DNA of 35,315 nt from Leptospirales bacterium (GTDB lineage: Bacteria; Spirochaetota; Leptospiria; Leptospirales; Leptonemataceae), in assembly GCA_016788865.1 (NCBI GenBank), contig JAEUSB010000016.1, forward strand, positions 1-35,315, read 5' to 3'. The notes under the pieces were generated by a model. That model saw only the letters and a program-made list of their open reading frames with translations, did no database searches and was not told the origin of the DNA. The position numbers and the translations under genes were made by a program. Of this stretch, positions 15,163 to 22,350 are shown one piece after another (the stretch's first letter is position 1; each line of letters begins with the position of its first letter).

Positions 15163-15677
15163 AATCAGAACAAAAAGAAGTCAATTTGGAGCTTCGCGGC
15201 GAAACCGAAGTCGTGCTAAAGCGATATTTCGCAGCGCCGCCGCAACTGGTCTTTGACTGTCATACAAAACCCGAGCTCATGCGGCGCTGGCTGATTGGTC
15301 CTCCGGGCATGACCCTGGAGCGTTTGGAGAATGATCTCAGAGTAGGCGGCAAATATCTGTATGTCTATGCAGACGCAGCGGGCAACAAAGCCGCCGTTTA
15401 CGGAAAATTTCGCGAGGTGATTGTACCTGAGAAAGTCACGAATACGGAGAATTACGCAATGGATCTGTCGACATTCGATCCGAATGCTCCGGAAGATCCC
15501 AATGCCACGGTCGAATCGCGGTCATTCGAAACAGAGGGAAGTGGTACGCTCATGACACACGTCGTGAAATACGCTTCATCCGAAGTGCGGAAGATGATGC
15601 TCGAATCTGGAGCCGGTCCCGATGGAATGGAAGAATGCTGCAAGGTGCTCGACAAATTGTTGCTGGAACTCAGATAG
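15159..15677 (+). CDS. SRPBCC (AHSA1/START-like) domain protein
   Basis: A 172-residue AHSA1-type ligand-binding protein. The family landmarks are RYFAAPPQLVFDCHTKPELMRRWLIGP, VGGKYLYVY, then YGKFREVIVPEKVTNTE, ending with the long C-terminal helix GMEECCKVLDKLLLEL. These proteins bind hydrophobic ligands, and operons with an ArsR-type partner are very common, so the ligand is likely the signal or target. The start is GTG at 15159, inside the repressor's stop codon, which indicates coupling. It is a normal, apparently intact gene converging on the serine hydrolase gene. Confidence 0.9.
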   Translation: MKSEQKEVNLELRGETEVVLKRYFAAPPQLVFDCHTKPELMRRWLIGPPGMTLERLENDLRVGGKYLYVYADAAGNKAAVYGKFREVIVPEKVTNTENYAMDLSTFDPNAPEDPNATVESRSFETEGSGTLMTHVVKYASSEVRKMMLESGAGPDGMEECCKVLDKLLLELR

Positions 15678-15787
15678 AATTGGCCCAGCTGGCCGCCATC
15701 GCGGTCCGTATTTTTGTTGTGCGTGCCAGGGAGCTCGATCGAATCGCAGCATCTGCACGGCGGCAAAGCTTGAGAAATTCATGCGCA

Positions 15788-16987
15788 TCAAGGCGCCTTC
15801 CCCTGGTGCATGAATTCCGAGACCAGTCTCGCCAACCGCGTTTCTATCATGTCCAATGGGTTTTCGCGGTTGCCCTTCATCCCAATGTCTGTATTGATCT
15901 GGAAGGCGATTGCGGCTTGCATTTCAGGATAATACTGCATATTCGAACAGTAACCGGGAATCCATCCGCTATGCCCATATGATGGCTGATGCTGCGGACT
16001 GCCTCTGATAACTGTTGCGATACCGTACCGAAGGGAAGGAGTCACCTCGATCGATTGCAGCAGATCATCTAGATAATTGCCCTTCAGTACCGCGCCTGAA
16101 TAGAGTGACCAGCTCCACTTAGCGAGGTCGGCTGAATTGCTAATGAGTCCGCCGCCTGCCCACTCGATAGCGGGATTCCACACCATTGATCCTGGTCTGA
16201 TCGTGGTCTTTGTTGGCAGTGCAAGTGGATTGTTTTTCGCGAGATAGCCTGACGCCAATCCGGGTAATTCGGTGGTGTCAGAAGCGCTCGTCAGGGTGAG
16301 TGCCTGTGGTTCGATAAATCGTTTCTGAATCAGGCCGAAGAGTTTCTCTCCGGTAACTTTCTCTACAATCAAGCCAGCAAGAATATAACCCGTATCACTG
16401 TAATGAAATGCTGTTCCAGCTTTGAAGCGCGGAGGAGTGTCCAGGACATACGACACCAATTCAGGCGGCGCGATTATACCTCTCTGCCGCAGTAGCTTTC
16501 TGAAGTCGTCGCGAAATTTCGGCGACTCGACGTGATCGTCGATCCCGGAGCTGTGGGTCAGCAGCTGTCGTACCGTCATGGTGTCATGGTTTGGCAGACG
16601 CGCAAACCAGGGTTCCTCGCTGAGATATTCTTTTACTGGAGCGTCCAGCCGCAGTTTCTGCTCACTGACAAGGTCCATCACCAGTGCGCCAACAAAAGTC
16701 TTACCGATGCTCGCAGCCAGCATCCGTGAGTTTTTCTCCATGGGAGCACGGAGCTCCAGATCCGAGAAACCGGCAGCGAATCCCTCAGTCGTGCCGTCAC
16801 TGAGGGTGTATGCGGCGGTCATACCGGGCAGGTTGAACTCGCTAACCAGAACCTTAACCTCTGCCTGGAACTTTGTTCGCAGTTCGTCCCGAGCCCTGTG
16901 TTCTCTGCAGGCGAAAGCGGCGGACACAAGTACCACGAAGCAAGGGGCCATTCCGAGTTTGCCGCGTTTGAATGAGAGCATTTTCAT
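15788..16987 (-). CDS. class C beta-lactamase-fold serine hydrolase, lipoprotein
   Basis: A 399-residue serine hydrolase of the beta-lactamase class C/DD-peptidase/family VIII esterase group. The SxxK motif is SIGK at 93-96. The tyrosine motif is YSD at 196-198, and HSG follows in YGHSGWIPGY near residue 345. The signal sequence ends in the lipobox-like SAAFAC (Cys27), so it is probably an envelope lipoprotein. Substrates in this group range from peptidoglycan peptides to esters and cannot be fixed. The ATG at 16987 is preceded by AGGAGAAG, which overlaps the stop of the small upstream gene, indicating an operon. A frame to 17020 has no ribosome binding site. Confidence 0.9.
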   Translation of the reverse strand: MKMLSFKRGKLGMAPCFVVLVSAAFACREHRARDELRTKFQAEVKVLVSEFNLPGMTAAYTLSDGTTEGFAAGFSDLELRAPMEKNSRMLAASIGKTFVGALVMDLVSEQKLRLDAPVKEYLSEEPWFARLPNHDTMTVRQLLTHSSGIDDHVESPKFRDDFRKLLRQRGIIAPPELVSYVLDTPPRFKAGTAFHYSDTGYILAGLIVEKVTGEKLFGLIQKRFIEPQALTLTSASDTTELPGLASGYLAKNNPLALPTKTTIRPGSMVWNPAIEWAGGGLISNSADLAKWSWSLYSGAVLKGNYLDDLLQSIEVTPSLRYGIATVIRGSPQHQPSYGHSGWIPGYCSNMQYYPEMQAAIAFQINTDIGMKGNRENPLDMIETRLARLVSEFMHQGKAP

Positions 16988-16997
16988 GGTTCTTCTC

Positions 16998-17363
16998 CTA
17001 TGGAAATATTCCACGCGCATTGAATATCCGAAGCAAGGCAGTCAGGTTCTGCTCAAGAAGCGCATTCCACGCGCTCGCGATTTCATTGGCCGCTGCATTT
17101 TCCCTCGAAACCGCGAGCAGCTCAGTTTCCATGTCGGCGTCGGAGTAGACAGTCAGGTGCAAGTAGCCATTGCGAGATGCCGTAACTGCCCACAAACGTT
17201 TGCGTATGTCGAGTGCCTCGATCCAGGCTTCGGGATGCTCCCGGTAATCCGCGTTTGAAGCAATCTGGCCGTCCGGCGCCAGGAGCTGTCGAATGGCTTC
17301 AGCGAGCTGAGCGGGGGTCGGGTTGGAAAACGCATGGCCCCAGTTATTGTATAGAATTGCCAT
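16998..17363 (-). CDS. hypothetical protein, coupled to the serine hydrolase
   Basis: A 121-residue soluble protein, mainly helical, of unknown family. The N terminus contains SNPTPAQLAEAIRQLLAPDG. A beta hairpin in the centre is NGYLHLTVYSD, and an amphipathic C-terminal helix follows. The ATG at 17363 lies 33 nt after the junction core at 17396, with AAAGGAC about 13 nt upstream. Only 10 nt separate its stop from the serine hydrolase start, so the two genes likely travel as one cassette. Confidence 0.68.
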   Translation of the reverse strand: MAILYNNWGHAFSNPTPAQLAEAIRQLLAPDGQIASNADYREHPEAWIEALDIRKRLWAVTASRNGYLHLTVYSDADMETELLAVSRENAAANEIASAWNALLEQNLTALLRIFNARGIFP

Positions 17364-17393
17364 TTGAAATATGTTTGTCCTTTCGAAACCTGT

Positions 17394-17425
17394 ATCGCAT
17401 AACGTCTATACTGTGTGCTAAAGTT
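17394..17425 (-). repeat. cassette-junction element
   Basis: CGCATAACG at 17396-17404 is an exact copy of the conserved arm. The other arm is visibly decayed (GTGTGCTAAAG). The gene upstream stops at 17418, so its last codons overlap the decayed arm. The next start is 33 nt away. Confidence 0.7.
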
Positions 17426-17960
17426 TGGCTGCTAACTCGATGAAGGCCTCGCGCGCCTCTTTAATGGTTGAATCGGGGTGCAGAAGCCTGAAGACGCGAA
17501 TCGACTCAGCTTGATCAGCGCGTTCCACCGCAGCAAGAAATTCCTGATTTAGGGACCGCCCGGAATCGAGGAGAAGGTCTGGTCTCTCAGGAGACCAGAT
17601 CCCCCAATCCAGGGAACGAGGAAAACTACCCCAAATATTGGAATCAAGACGACAATGGAAGCCCCTGCTTAAATCAGAACGAAGATGATTGCACTCGCGA
17701 CACTTCGCCGGGATGCTCACTTTGCTCACGACGAACGAGTCTTCATACTGCACGGGATGTTGCGGACCCTTGATTGGGCAAGGCCCATGATCAAGATGCC
17801 GGTAGGGAATTGTCTCGGAAGCGTCACGGCGGCAACCTCCCTCGAAAAGCATGGAACAGCTTGAGCACTTTCGAGGGATCGAGCCGCTGGCGAAATGTGA
17901 GTAAGGCACGGGATCCGTGGGGCCTGTAACTGTACATCGGGGTAACGTGAATTTGTGCAT
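17418..17960 (-). CDS. cysteine-rich putative zinc-binding protein
   Basis: A soluble protein of 180 residues from ATG 17960, or 211 if an ATG at 18053 inside the upstream rhomboid gene is used. It has a CxxC pair in PRKCSSCSMLFEGGC, a lone Cys in HGPCPIKGP, and a second CxxC in PAKCRECNHLRSDLSRGFHC. This suggests one or two zinc sites. The C terminus is helical (IKEAREAFIELAAKL). The family is not recognised, and no strong ribosome binding site precedes either start. It follows the rhomboid gene and may belong to the same unit, although an element-like half-site (GTTATACG at 18013) lies between them. Confidence 0.65.
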   Translation of the reverse strand: MHKFTLPRCTVTGPTDPVPYSHFASGSIPRKCSSCSMLFEGGCRRDASETIPYRHLDHGPCPIKGPQHPVQYEDSFVVSKVSIPAKCRECNHLRSDLSRGFHCRLDSNIWGSFPRSLDWGIWSPERPDLLLDSGRSLNQEFLAAVERADQAESIRVFRLLHPDSTIKEAREAFIELAAKL

Positions 17961-18003
17961 GTTGTTTTGGACGCGATCTCCGGATCGGTTGTCGTATTTC
18001 GGT

Positions 18004-18020
18004 TTGCGTGTTGTTATACG
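18004..18020 (-). repeat. degenerate junction arm (candidate)
   Basis: GTTATACG at 18013-18020 equals the second arm of the element at 33580 and overlaps the stop of the rhomboid gene (codons GTA TAA). The usually better-conserved CGCATAACG arm is missing, so this may be a relic or chance. Confidence 0.3.
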
Positions 18021-18700
18021 TGGACCTGGCCACTTGATTTCCACGAGATCCATGTGAAAAGCCCGGTAAGCATTCCGCCTAGATGTGCAGCGTACGAAGT
18101 ATCGGTAAGGCCGGCTGACTGTTCTGAAAATCCGAGAACCTGAATACCAAGCCAGAAGAAAAAGAAGACCCAGGCAGGGATTGTGATGAACCGAAAAATC
18201 AGAAAGATGGTCATCTTCTGTTGGGGAACCGCAAGGCAGTAGAAAGCAATGATACCCGAGATCGCGTCGCTGGCACCGATGCAGGGAATAGTTGGATCCG
18301 TGGCGAAAACAGCATGCAGCAGGTTACCGAACACCAGGGCACCTATAATCAATGTCAGATAACGGGCAGGACTTAGAAGGAGTGTGGCGCGATTCCCGAA
18401 AAGAATGAGAAAGTAGAGGTTCCCGAGGAGGTGGAACCAGCCAGCGTGGAGAAAGAATGGGGTCAGAAATGTGATTCCGAAATCACGCATCGGATCGGCG
18501 GCGACAAAACCGAATCTCTCAATCGCTCCACGGTCCCCGAGCGTCGGGATGCTGATCAGACAAAGCAGAGACACAACGACCACGTGATAGACGCGGAGAT
18601 CCAACCATTTGACTTCACCGTGAATAATAGGAAAGCCGAGGAGCGTGAGCGCTTTTCGCCACCACGGAAATTCGACCTGGTTGACGTCAGATGAGCTCAT
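18014..18700 (-). CDS. rhomboid-family intramembrane serine protease
   Basis: A 228-residue rhomboid with about six membrane helices. The landmark HAGWFHLLGNLYF (His85, His90, Asn94) precedes the active-site block GASDAISG, with catalytic Ser144. The catalytic His206 is in AAHLGGMLTG. The residue after the serine is Asp rather than the usual Gly, but the Ser/His dyad is intact, so activity is likely. Rhomboids cut transmembrane substrates within the membrane. The ATG at 18700 lies 5 nt after the stop of the upstream membrane-protein gene. A longer frame to 18898 would overlap it extensively and is rejected. Confidence 0.93.
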   Translation of the reverse strand: MSSSDVNQVEFPWWRKALTLLGFPIIHGEVKWLDLRVYHVVVVSLLCLISIPTLGDRGAIERFGFVAADPMRDFGITFLTPFFLHAGWFHLLGNLYFLILFGNRATLLLSPARYLTLIIGALVFGNLLHAVFATDPTIPCIGASDAISGIIAFYCLAVPQQKMTIFLIFRFITIPAWVFFFFWLGIQVLGFSEQSAGLTDTSYAAHLGGMLTGLFTWISWKSSGQVHV

Positions 18701-18705
18701 CCTGT

Positions 18706-19206
18706 TCAAGAGAGACGAGTGAAGACGAGCGCGGTATGGGCGATATGAAAAATCAAGAAGAGACCGCAGCAGATCAGGTATACCGCGCGATTCCATGCGA
18801 GCGGAAGCCAGGTATCCTTGCACACCAGTCCGATTCCGCCAAACCAAATCGAAGTGGACCACGCTGGGGCGGTGAAGCCTATGGCGCTCCGACTCCAAGC
18901 GCTATCCGCAAAAAAGATTTGAGCCAGGTAGCTCGCGAGATAGATAAGCAGGCCCGCAGGATAGAGAAACCAACCCAGGGCTTGTTTCTTTTCTTTGCGT
19001 CCAAAATAGAGGAAAGCCGGCAGTGCGAACACGAGGATGCGTAAGATGTTCTCCGGTAGGGCCAGCCAGGGCGGGATCTCTTTCCAGAAGCGATCCATCG
19101 CGTAGGAAGGTGGCAGGGCCGCCCAGAGTCCAAAAGTGATGGTCATAGGTGGAAGGATTAGCAGTAAACCGTTTCGGAGCAGTGCCCGAGCGAGAAGGGA
19201 ATCCAT
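18706..19206 (-). CDS. hypothetical four-helix membrane protein
   Basis: A 166-residue hydrophobic protein with four predicted transmembrane segments: about residues 8-30, 53-70, 80-97 and 140-160. It has a KEKKQALGWFLYP loop. No family is recognised, and the topology resembles small integral membrane proteins of unknown role. The ATG at 19206 gives the full reading frame. The stop lies 5 nt before the rhomboid ATG, so the two are likely co-translated and could be substrate/protease or otherwise related partners. Confidence 0.68.
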   Translation of the reverse strand: MDSLLARALLRNGLLLILPPMTITFGLWAALPPSYAMDRFWKEIPPWLALPENILRILVFALPAFLYFGRKEKKQALGWFLYPAGLLIYLASYLAQIFFADSAWSRSAIGFTAPAWSTSIWFGGIGLVCKDTWLPLAWNRAVYLICCGLFLIFHIAHTALVFTRLS

Positions 19207-19247
19207 ACGTCGTGATTTTCAGAAGCGACTGGAGAACCAATCACAAC

Positions 19248-19574
19248 TCAGGTTTTGCCCGCGGAGACAAATCCAATCGCTTTCTTAAAAATTGGAAGAT
19301 CCTTTCGAAGGGCTTTTTCATTCTCAAATCTAAAGACAGCCCATTCTTTCATTTGTTTCTTTCCCATTACCAGGTATGACGCCTTCCTTTTCTTGCGATA
19401 TTCTTCTATTAGTGCGTTAGGCAGCTTTAGTATGACCCCACCGTCCTTTCTGGTAAAGGAGAAGACTTTCTCGCCGGTAAAGAACGTAGTTTTATTCTTC
19501 TTTTTCTGAACGACAACTGTTGCGAGGCTCCCGAGCATTTCAGTCAGTACAACTTCCACTTCAGTACTTTTCAC
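19248..19574 (-). CDS. YjbR/TfoX-like small protein
   Basis: A 108-residue protein. The segment GEKVFSFTRKDGGVILKLPNALIEEYRKK, then ASYLVMGKKQMKEWAVF, follows the strand-strand-helix pattern of the MmcQ/YjbR and TfoX N-terminal folds, in which a KVF..KDGG..LKL hairpin precedes a KEW motif. The function of most such proteins is unknown. The GTG at 19574 is chosen because AGGAGAG lies 11 nt upstream, and the longer frame to 19643 starts inside the degenerate junction element. The C terminus contains a lysine-rich stretch. Confidence 0.62.
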   Translation of the reverse strand: MKSTEVEVVLTEMLGSLATVVVQKKKNKTTFFTGEKVFSFTRKDGGVILKLPNALIEEYRKKRKASYLVMGKKQMKEWAVFRFENEKALRKDLPIFKKAIGFVSAGKT

Positions 19575-19601
19575 TTTAAGAGTTCTCTCCTGGTCACAAA
19601 A

Positions 19602-19635
19602 TTCGCCTATCGTTCGCTGGCAATAGAAGTTGGGC
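19602..19635 (-). repeat. degenerate junction element (candidate)
   Basis: TTCGCCTATCG at 19602-19612 differs from TTCGCCTAACG by one base and is followed by GTTGGGCTGCGCC at 19629-19641, a possible eroded second arm. It sits between two minus-strand genes at the expected boundary. Confidence 0.4.
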
Positions 19636-19648
19636 TGCGCCAATCAAT

Positions 19649-19846
19649 TCATGGGCACGGATGCAGTGTTGGATAAGGAAGCATGGTGAATATCGCAGTG
19701 AAGAGGCAAGTGCTAAATACAAGCAGATACGGATGATCATGAACAGAGGCGGCCCTGAAACGTGCTGAAAGGCTGGCGACGATCACCAACGAGCAGAAGG
19801 TTCCAATTAGAATAAAGTATGGTTTAAGTATTTGCCGCTGGATCAT
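19649..19846 (-). CDS. small two-helix membrane protein (tentative)
   Basis: A 65-residue frame from ATG 19846 encoding two hydrophobic stretches (YFILIGTFCSLVIVASL, and YLLVFSTCLFTAIFTML) separated by RFRAASVHDHP. No ribosome binding site is clear and no family is recognised. It is kept because it sits in the array's usual gene orientation between two junction elements, with nothing else coding there. A larger frame, to 19909, starts upstream. Confidence 0.45.
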   Translation of the reverse strand: MIQRQILKPYFILIGTFCSLVIVASLSARFRAASVHDHPYLLVFSTCLFTAIFTMLPYPTLHPCP

Positions 19847-19969
19847 TACTTTGTTGAGCGAGGTTGGAGACGCGATTTCCGCGACATGCTGCTTGCGCCG
19901 TTTCTGCATTCAGAACTGAATCAGCTCCGACGAGTGTTAAGCTGTCGTGGCAATTCCGGAGATATATGG

Positions 19970-20000
19970 CGTTTAACGTCCGAGTTCTTGTTGTCCAGGT
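19970..20000 (-). repeat. cassette-junction element
   Basis: CGTTTAACG at 19970-19978 reads CGTTAAACG in gene direction and satisfies GTTRRRY. The second arm is weak (TTGTTGTCC). It lies 23 nt after the stop of the CPBP protease gene. Confidence 0.55.
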
Positions 20001-20001
20001 C

Positions 20002-20715
20002 TCAAATGTCAAAATAGAAAAAGAGAAAATCGACACTAAAATGTGCAAAAATCAAGGGAATTATAAGTCGGAAGCGGGCATAAAACAAGGAAGCCGCAAC
20101 CGCAAAAAGGAATACCGTAATGAGGCCTTTGAGGTTTTGCTCGAAATGCATCAGGGCGAAGAGCAGGGAGGTGCACAGGATGTACATTCCGCGCCGCGGA
20201 AAGAGGGAGTACGGGATAGCGCGGAAAAAGAGTTCCTCCCAGAGCCCGGCCGAAATAGAGTAATAGCATGCAACGAGCAACCGACTGAATCCGCCTTCAG
20301 GCATAGTGTCCGTGTAGTACCACGAGAAGAGGCGATGACAGAGATAGTCCGGCAGGAGTTGCTCTGATAGCCAGTCCGCGGAACGGCAAATCGAAAAGAG
20401 CACAAAAGTCATTGTGGCTGCGAGGCCCAGGATTCGCCGGGGGTTTTGAAAAGCAAAGATGACTGAAAGATCGATTGACCGAGTGCGGACGAGGTTCCGG
20501 CAGAGCCACATCGGCAGCACAGCCCATGTGAGGATTTCGATCGTCCAGAACAAGGCTGGCATGCTGGCGAGAACGGGATTATAGAATCCATTGAGCAAAA
20601 GTGGTAGGGTAAAAAGGAGCCAGGCGCGTCTTAATTCTTCAGACGGTGTTCTTTGCGTGGCGTGAACTTGCGGCTGGATCGTTCCAAAATACGGATGAGG
20701 ATTCGAAGGTTTCAT
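20002..20715 (-). CDS. CPBP-family intramembrane metalloprotease (CAAX/ABI type)
   Basis: A 237-residue protein with about six hydrophobic segments and the three CPBP motifs in order: EELFFR with the Glu pair at 160-161 and Arg at 165, FALMHFEQN with His190, and IFAHFSVDF near the C terminus. These form the metal and catalytic site of type II CAAX-protease-like enzymes, which process prenylated or bacteriocin-related proteins. The substrate is unknown and no prenyl target is nearby. The start ATG at 20715 is 22 nt after the junction core at 20737, so this is a single-gene cassette. It ends 24 nt before the next element. Confidence 0.9.
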   Translation of the reverse strand: MKPSNPHPYFGTIQPQVHATQRTPSEELRRAWLLFTLPLLLNGFYNPVLASMPALFWTIEILTWAVLPMWLCRNLVRTRSIDLSVIFAFQNPRRILGLAATMTFVLFSICRSADWLSEQLLPDYLCHRLFSWYYTDTMPEGGFSRLLVACYYSISAGLWEELFFRAIPYSLFPRRGMYILCTSLLFALMHFEQNLKGLITVFLFAVAASLFYARFRLIIPLIFAHFSVDFLFFYFDI

Positions 20716-20734
20716 GATTCTGGACCGTTGATAT

Positions 20735-20765
20735 TCCGCATAACGGATCGAATTAGCGACGTGAA
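20735..20765 (-). repeat. cassette-junction element, one arm conserved
   Basis: CGCATAACG at 20737-20745 is exact. The distal arm is changed to TTAGCGACG at 20752-20760. The next start codon is 22 nt away. The upstream gene stops at 20767, immediately at the element edge. Confidence 0.7.
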
Positions 20766-20766
20766 A

Positions 20767-21489
20767 CTACTTCATGAACGCATTTGGGGCAAGGTGGATC
20801 ATCAACGTTTTTTGCTCCTCCGCGATTTGAAGGGCCGCCTTAAGTTTGGGAGGTAAAGGAAGATAAAATCCAATTTGATGGAAGTCCCCCCGATTGACTT
20901 CGCATCCATGCGGGATTCCAATCCGAATGGCCACCCTGTCGGCCTTGATGTGATGGAAGGCAAACGATTCAAGGATGTCGTCATGGATTGCAAGTTCACA
21001 TCCTCCATCCGCTTGCTTGAAAAACTCAGTCAATGTGTGGACCTTTTGAATATTTCGAACGCGGGGTTTGAGCAAGGAATCAGTCAGCAAGGCTGTTAGA
21101 ATCTGCGGTTCGGAGAAATACTCTTTCAGGTTTGCCTTTTTTTGCGTTTGCATGTCAAATGCGGCGAATAGCGTCCCGTAAGAGGGATGAGCGCCGCCCT
21201 CTCCATACCACTTGGCGGCGTAGGAAACAAGCGGGCCGACAACCGATAGCGCGGTATAGTTTGACATCCCGAAATCTCTGCGTTCGGCTTGAGATCCGTA
21301 CGGTGAGTAGGAATTGCTCTGTTGATAGATTACCGCACCCGTTGGGCTACTTTCTTTGTATACTAATGCAATTTCATTGTTCCAGGCAAGCCGGAGCTCC
21401 CCATATCGATGTATGCGAACAGTTGGAGTTTCAGCAAACACTGACATTGAGCACAAGGTCGATATGGCAACTGTCAAAATGTGTTTCAT
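20767..21489 (-). CDS. secreted protein, DUF3298-like C-terminal region
   Basis: A 240-residue exported protein. The first 20 residues (MKHILTVAISTLCSMSVFAE) are a signal peptide. The middle contains YGEGGAHPSYGTLFAAFDMQT, then NLKEYFSEP, which matches the GGAHP...FDL pattern of DUF3298 domains found in RsiV/PdaC-type proteins. The exact role is open. The ATG at 21489 has AGGGAAG about 7 nt upstream. A longer frame to 21609 has no such site, and its extension is not signal-like. The upstream leader to the next element (21756) is unusually long at 266 nt. Confidence 0.75.
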   Translation of the reverse strand: MKHILTVAISTLCSMSVFAETPTVRIHRYGELRLAWNNEIALVYKESSPTGAVIYQQSNSYSPYGSQAERRDFGMSNYTALSVVGPLVSYAAKWYGEGGAHPSYGTLFAAFDMQTQKKANLKEYFSEPQILTALLTDSLLKPRVRNIQKVHTLTEFFKQADGGCELAIHDDILESFAFHHIKADRVAIRIGIPHGCEVNRGDFHQIGFYLPLPPKLKAALQIAEEQKTLMIHLAPNAFMK

Positions 21490-21755
21490 GAGAATACTTC
21501 CCTCAGTCAATGTAATTTTTCGAATGCCTGGCGAATGGTCCCGGCTCAATAGTCCGCGACGCCAATACCGATTGTATGAAAGTATTCCGCATCGATCAGA
21601 TTCTTTCAATCCGGTGTTTTTCGATAGGATCGATACACAGAATCAAACTGTTTCGGGACGGTGTCACGTGGCATTCCGAGTACAACCGGCCCAATGCTTC
21701 CAACGAGGCGCAATGTATCTGCTTTCGATTTTCAATTTGTTTCTGGAGTGGATAT
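21490..21755. other. long untranslated stretch before the secreted protein gene
   Basis: I see no convincing gene here. Frames on either strand lack ribosome binding sites and overlap the junction element. It separates the element at 21756 from the start at 21489, where most other cassettes have only 8-50 nt. It may hold a promoter, a decayed gene or simply spacer. Confidence 0.5.
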
Positions 21756-21785
21756 CGCATAACGTTTCTACTCATCTTATGCGCC
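21754..21785 (-). repeat. two-armed cassette-junction element
   Basis: CGCATAACG (21756-21764) and CTTATGCGCC (21776-21785) form an imperfect inverted repeat with an 11-bp spacer. The stop codon of the gene ending at 21777 overlaps the second arm. Confidence 0.8.
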
Positions 21786-22262
21786 GGGATTCTTGTCAGG
21801 TGGTATTTCCAACCCATTGTTGTCGAGCGTTCGCATTCCAATGATCTCACCACGTTGGCCGAGCACGTTTAATTTCCACCGGGTTATTGTGGCATATGGC
21901 TTCGCAGCTAAAAACACAGCTGCGGAAACTTCGTCGGCGCTGGGCCATTCCGTTGCCCCAATCCTGCGTCCTTCCGCGAACTTTTGGACAGCAAACAGAA
22001 TCCGGGAAGTAACCGAGAAGACTGGTTCTGTGTGCGTGCTGGCAATATCAAGCTCGGCTTTAGCGCGCGCGAGGGAGTCGAGGGCAGAGCGCACATCTTC
22101 CCACCAATGTTCGCGGGTAAATGATCGTCCGGCCAGCGCCATTCCGTATGCAGCGGTTGCAGCGCGGGCGTCGTCAGCCATGACGGACGGGAGAAATGCG
22201 TAGACCTCCGGAAGTGTCTTAAAGCGAGAGACGTAGCCGAATATTGTCAGATCGTTTAGCAT
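21777..22262 (-). CDS. hypothetical protein
   Basis: A 161-residue soluble protein, mainly helical in the first two thirds (AATAAYGMALAG, VRSALDSLARAKAELD, VTSRILFAVQKFAEGRR). It ends with a beta element around ITRWKLNVLGQRGEIIGMRTLDNNG. No family is recognised. The C terminus (PPDKNPGA, then stop) runs into the second arm of the junction element at 21776. ATG at 22262 lies about 13 nt from a degenerate element at 22275. Confidence 0.65.
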   Translation of the reverse strand: MLNDLTIFGYVSRFKTLPEVYAFLPSVMADDARAATAAYGMALAGRSFTREHWWEDVRSALDSLARAKAELDIASTHTEPVFSVTSRILFAVQKFAEGRRIGATEWPSADEVSAAVFLAAKPYATITRWKLNVLGQRGEIIGMRTLDNNGLEIPPDKNPGA

Positions 22263-22274
22263 GGGAAGTGACAG

Positions 22275-22300
22275 GCGCGCAACGAGAAGTGCGCCCGGCT
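22275..22300 (-). repeat. degenerate junction element (candidate)
   Basis: GCGCGCAACG at 22275-22284, then GTGCGCCC at 22290-22297, could be two eroded arms (TGCGC/GCGCA) with a five-base gap. It is at the correct boundary, 13 nt from the next start, but the sequence departs from the consensus at several positions. Confidence 0.35.
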
Positions 22301-22350
22301 GAGATTTATTTCATCACACCTTGTATCAGGAAGTTCGCGATCCGCCCTAA

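Noticed and set aside
16578..17258. 226-codon plus-strand frame
   Set aside because: Antisense to the serine hydrolase and its partner gene. The sequence shows no recognisable fold and no ribosome binding site.
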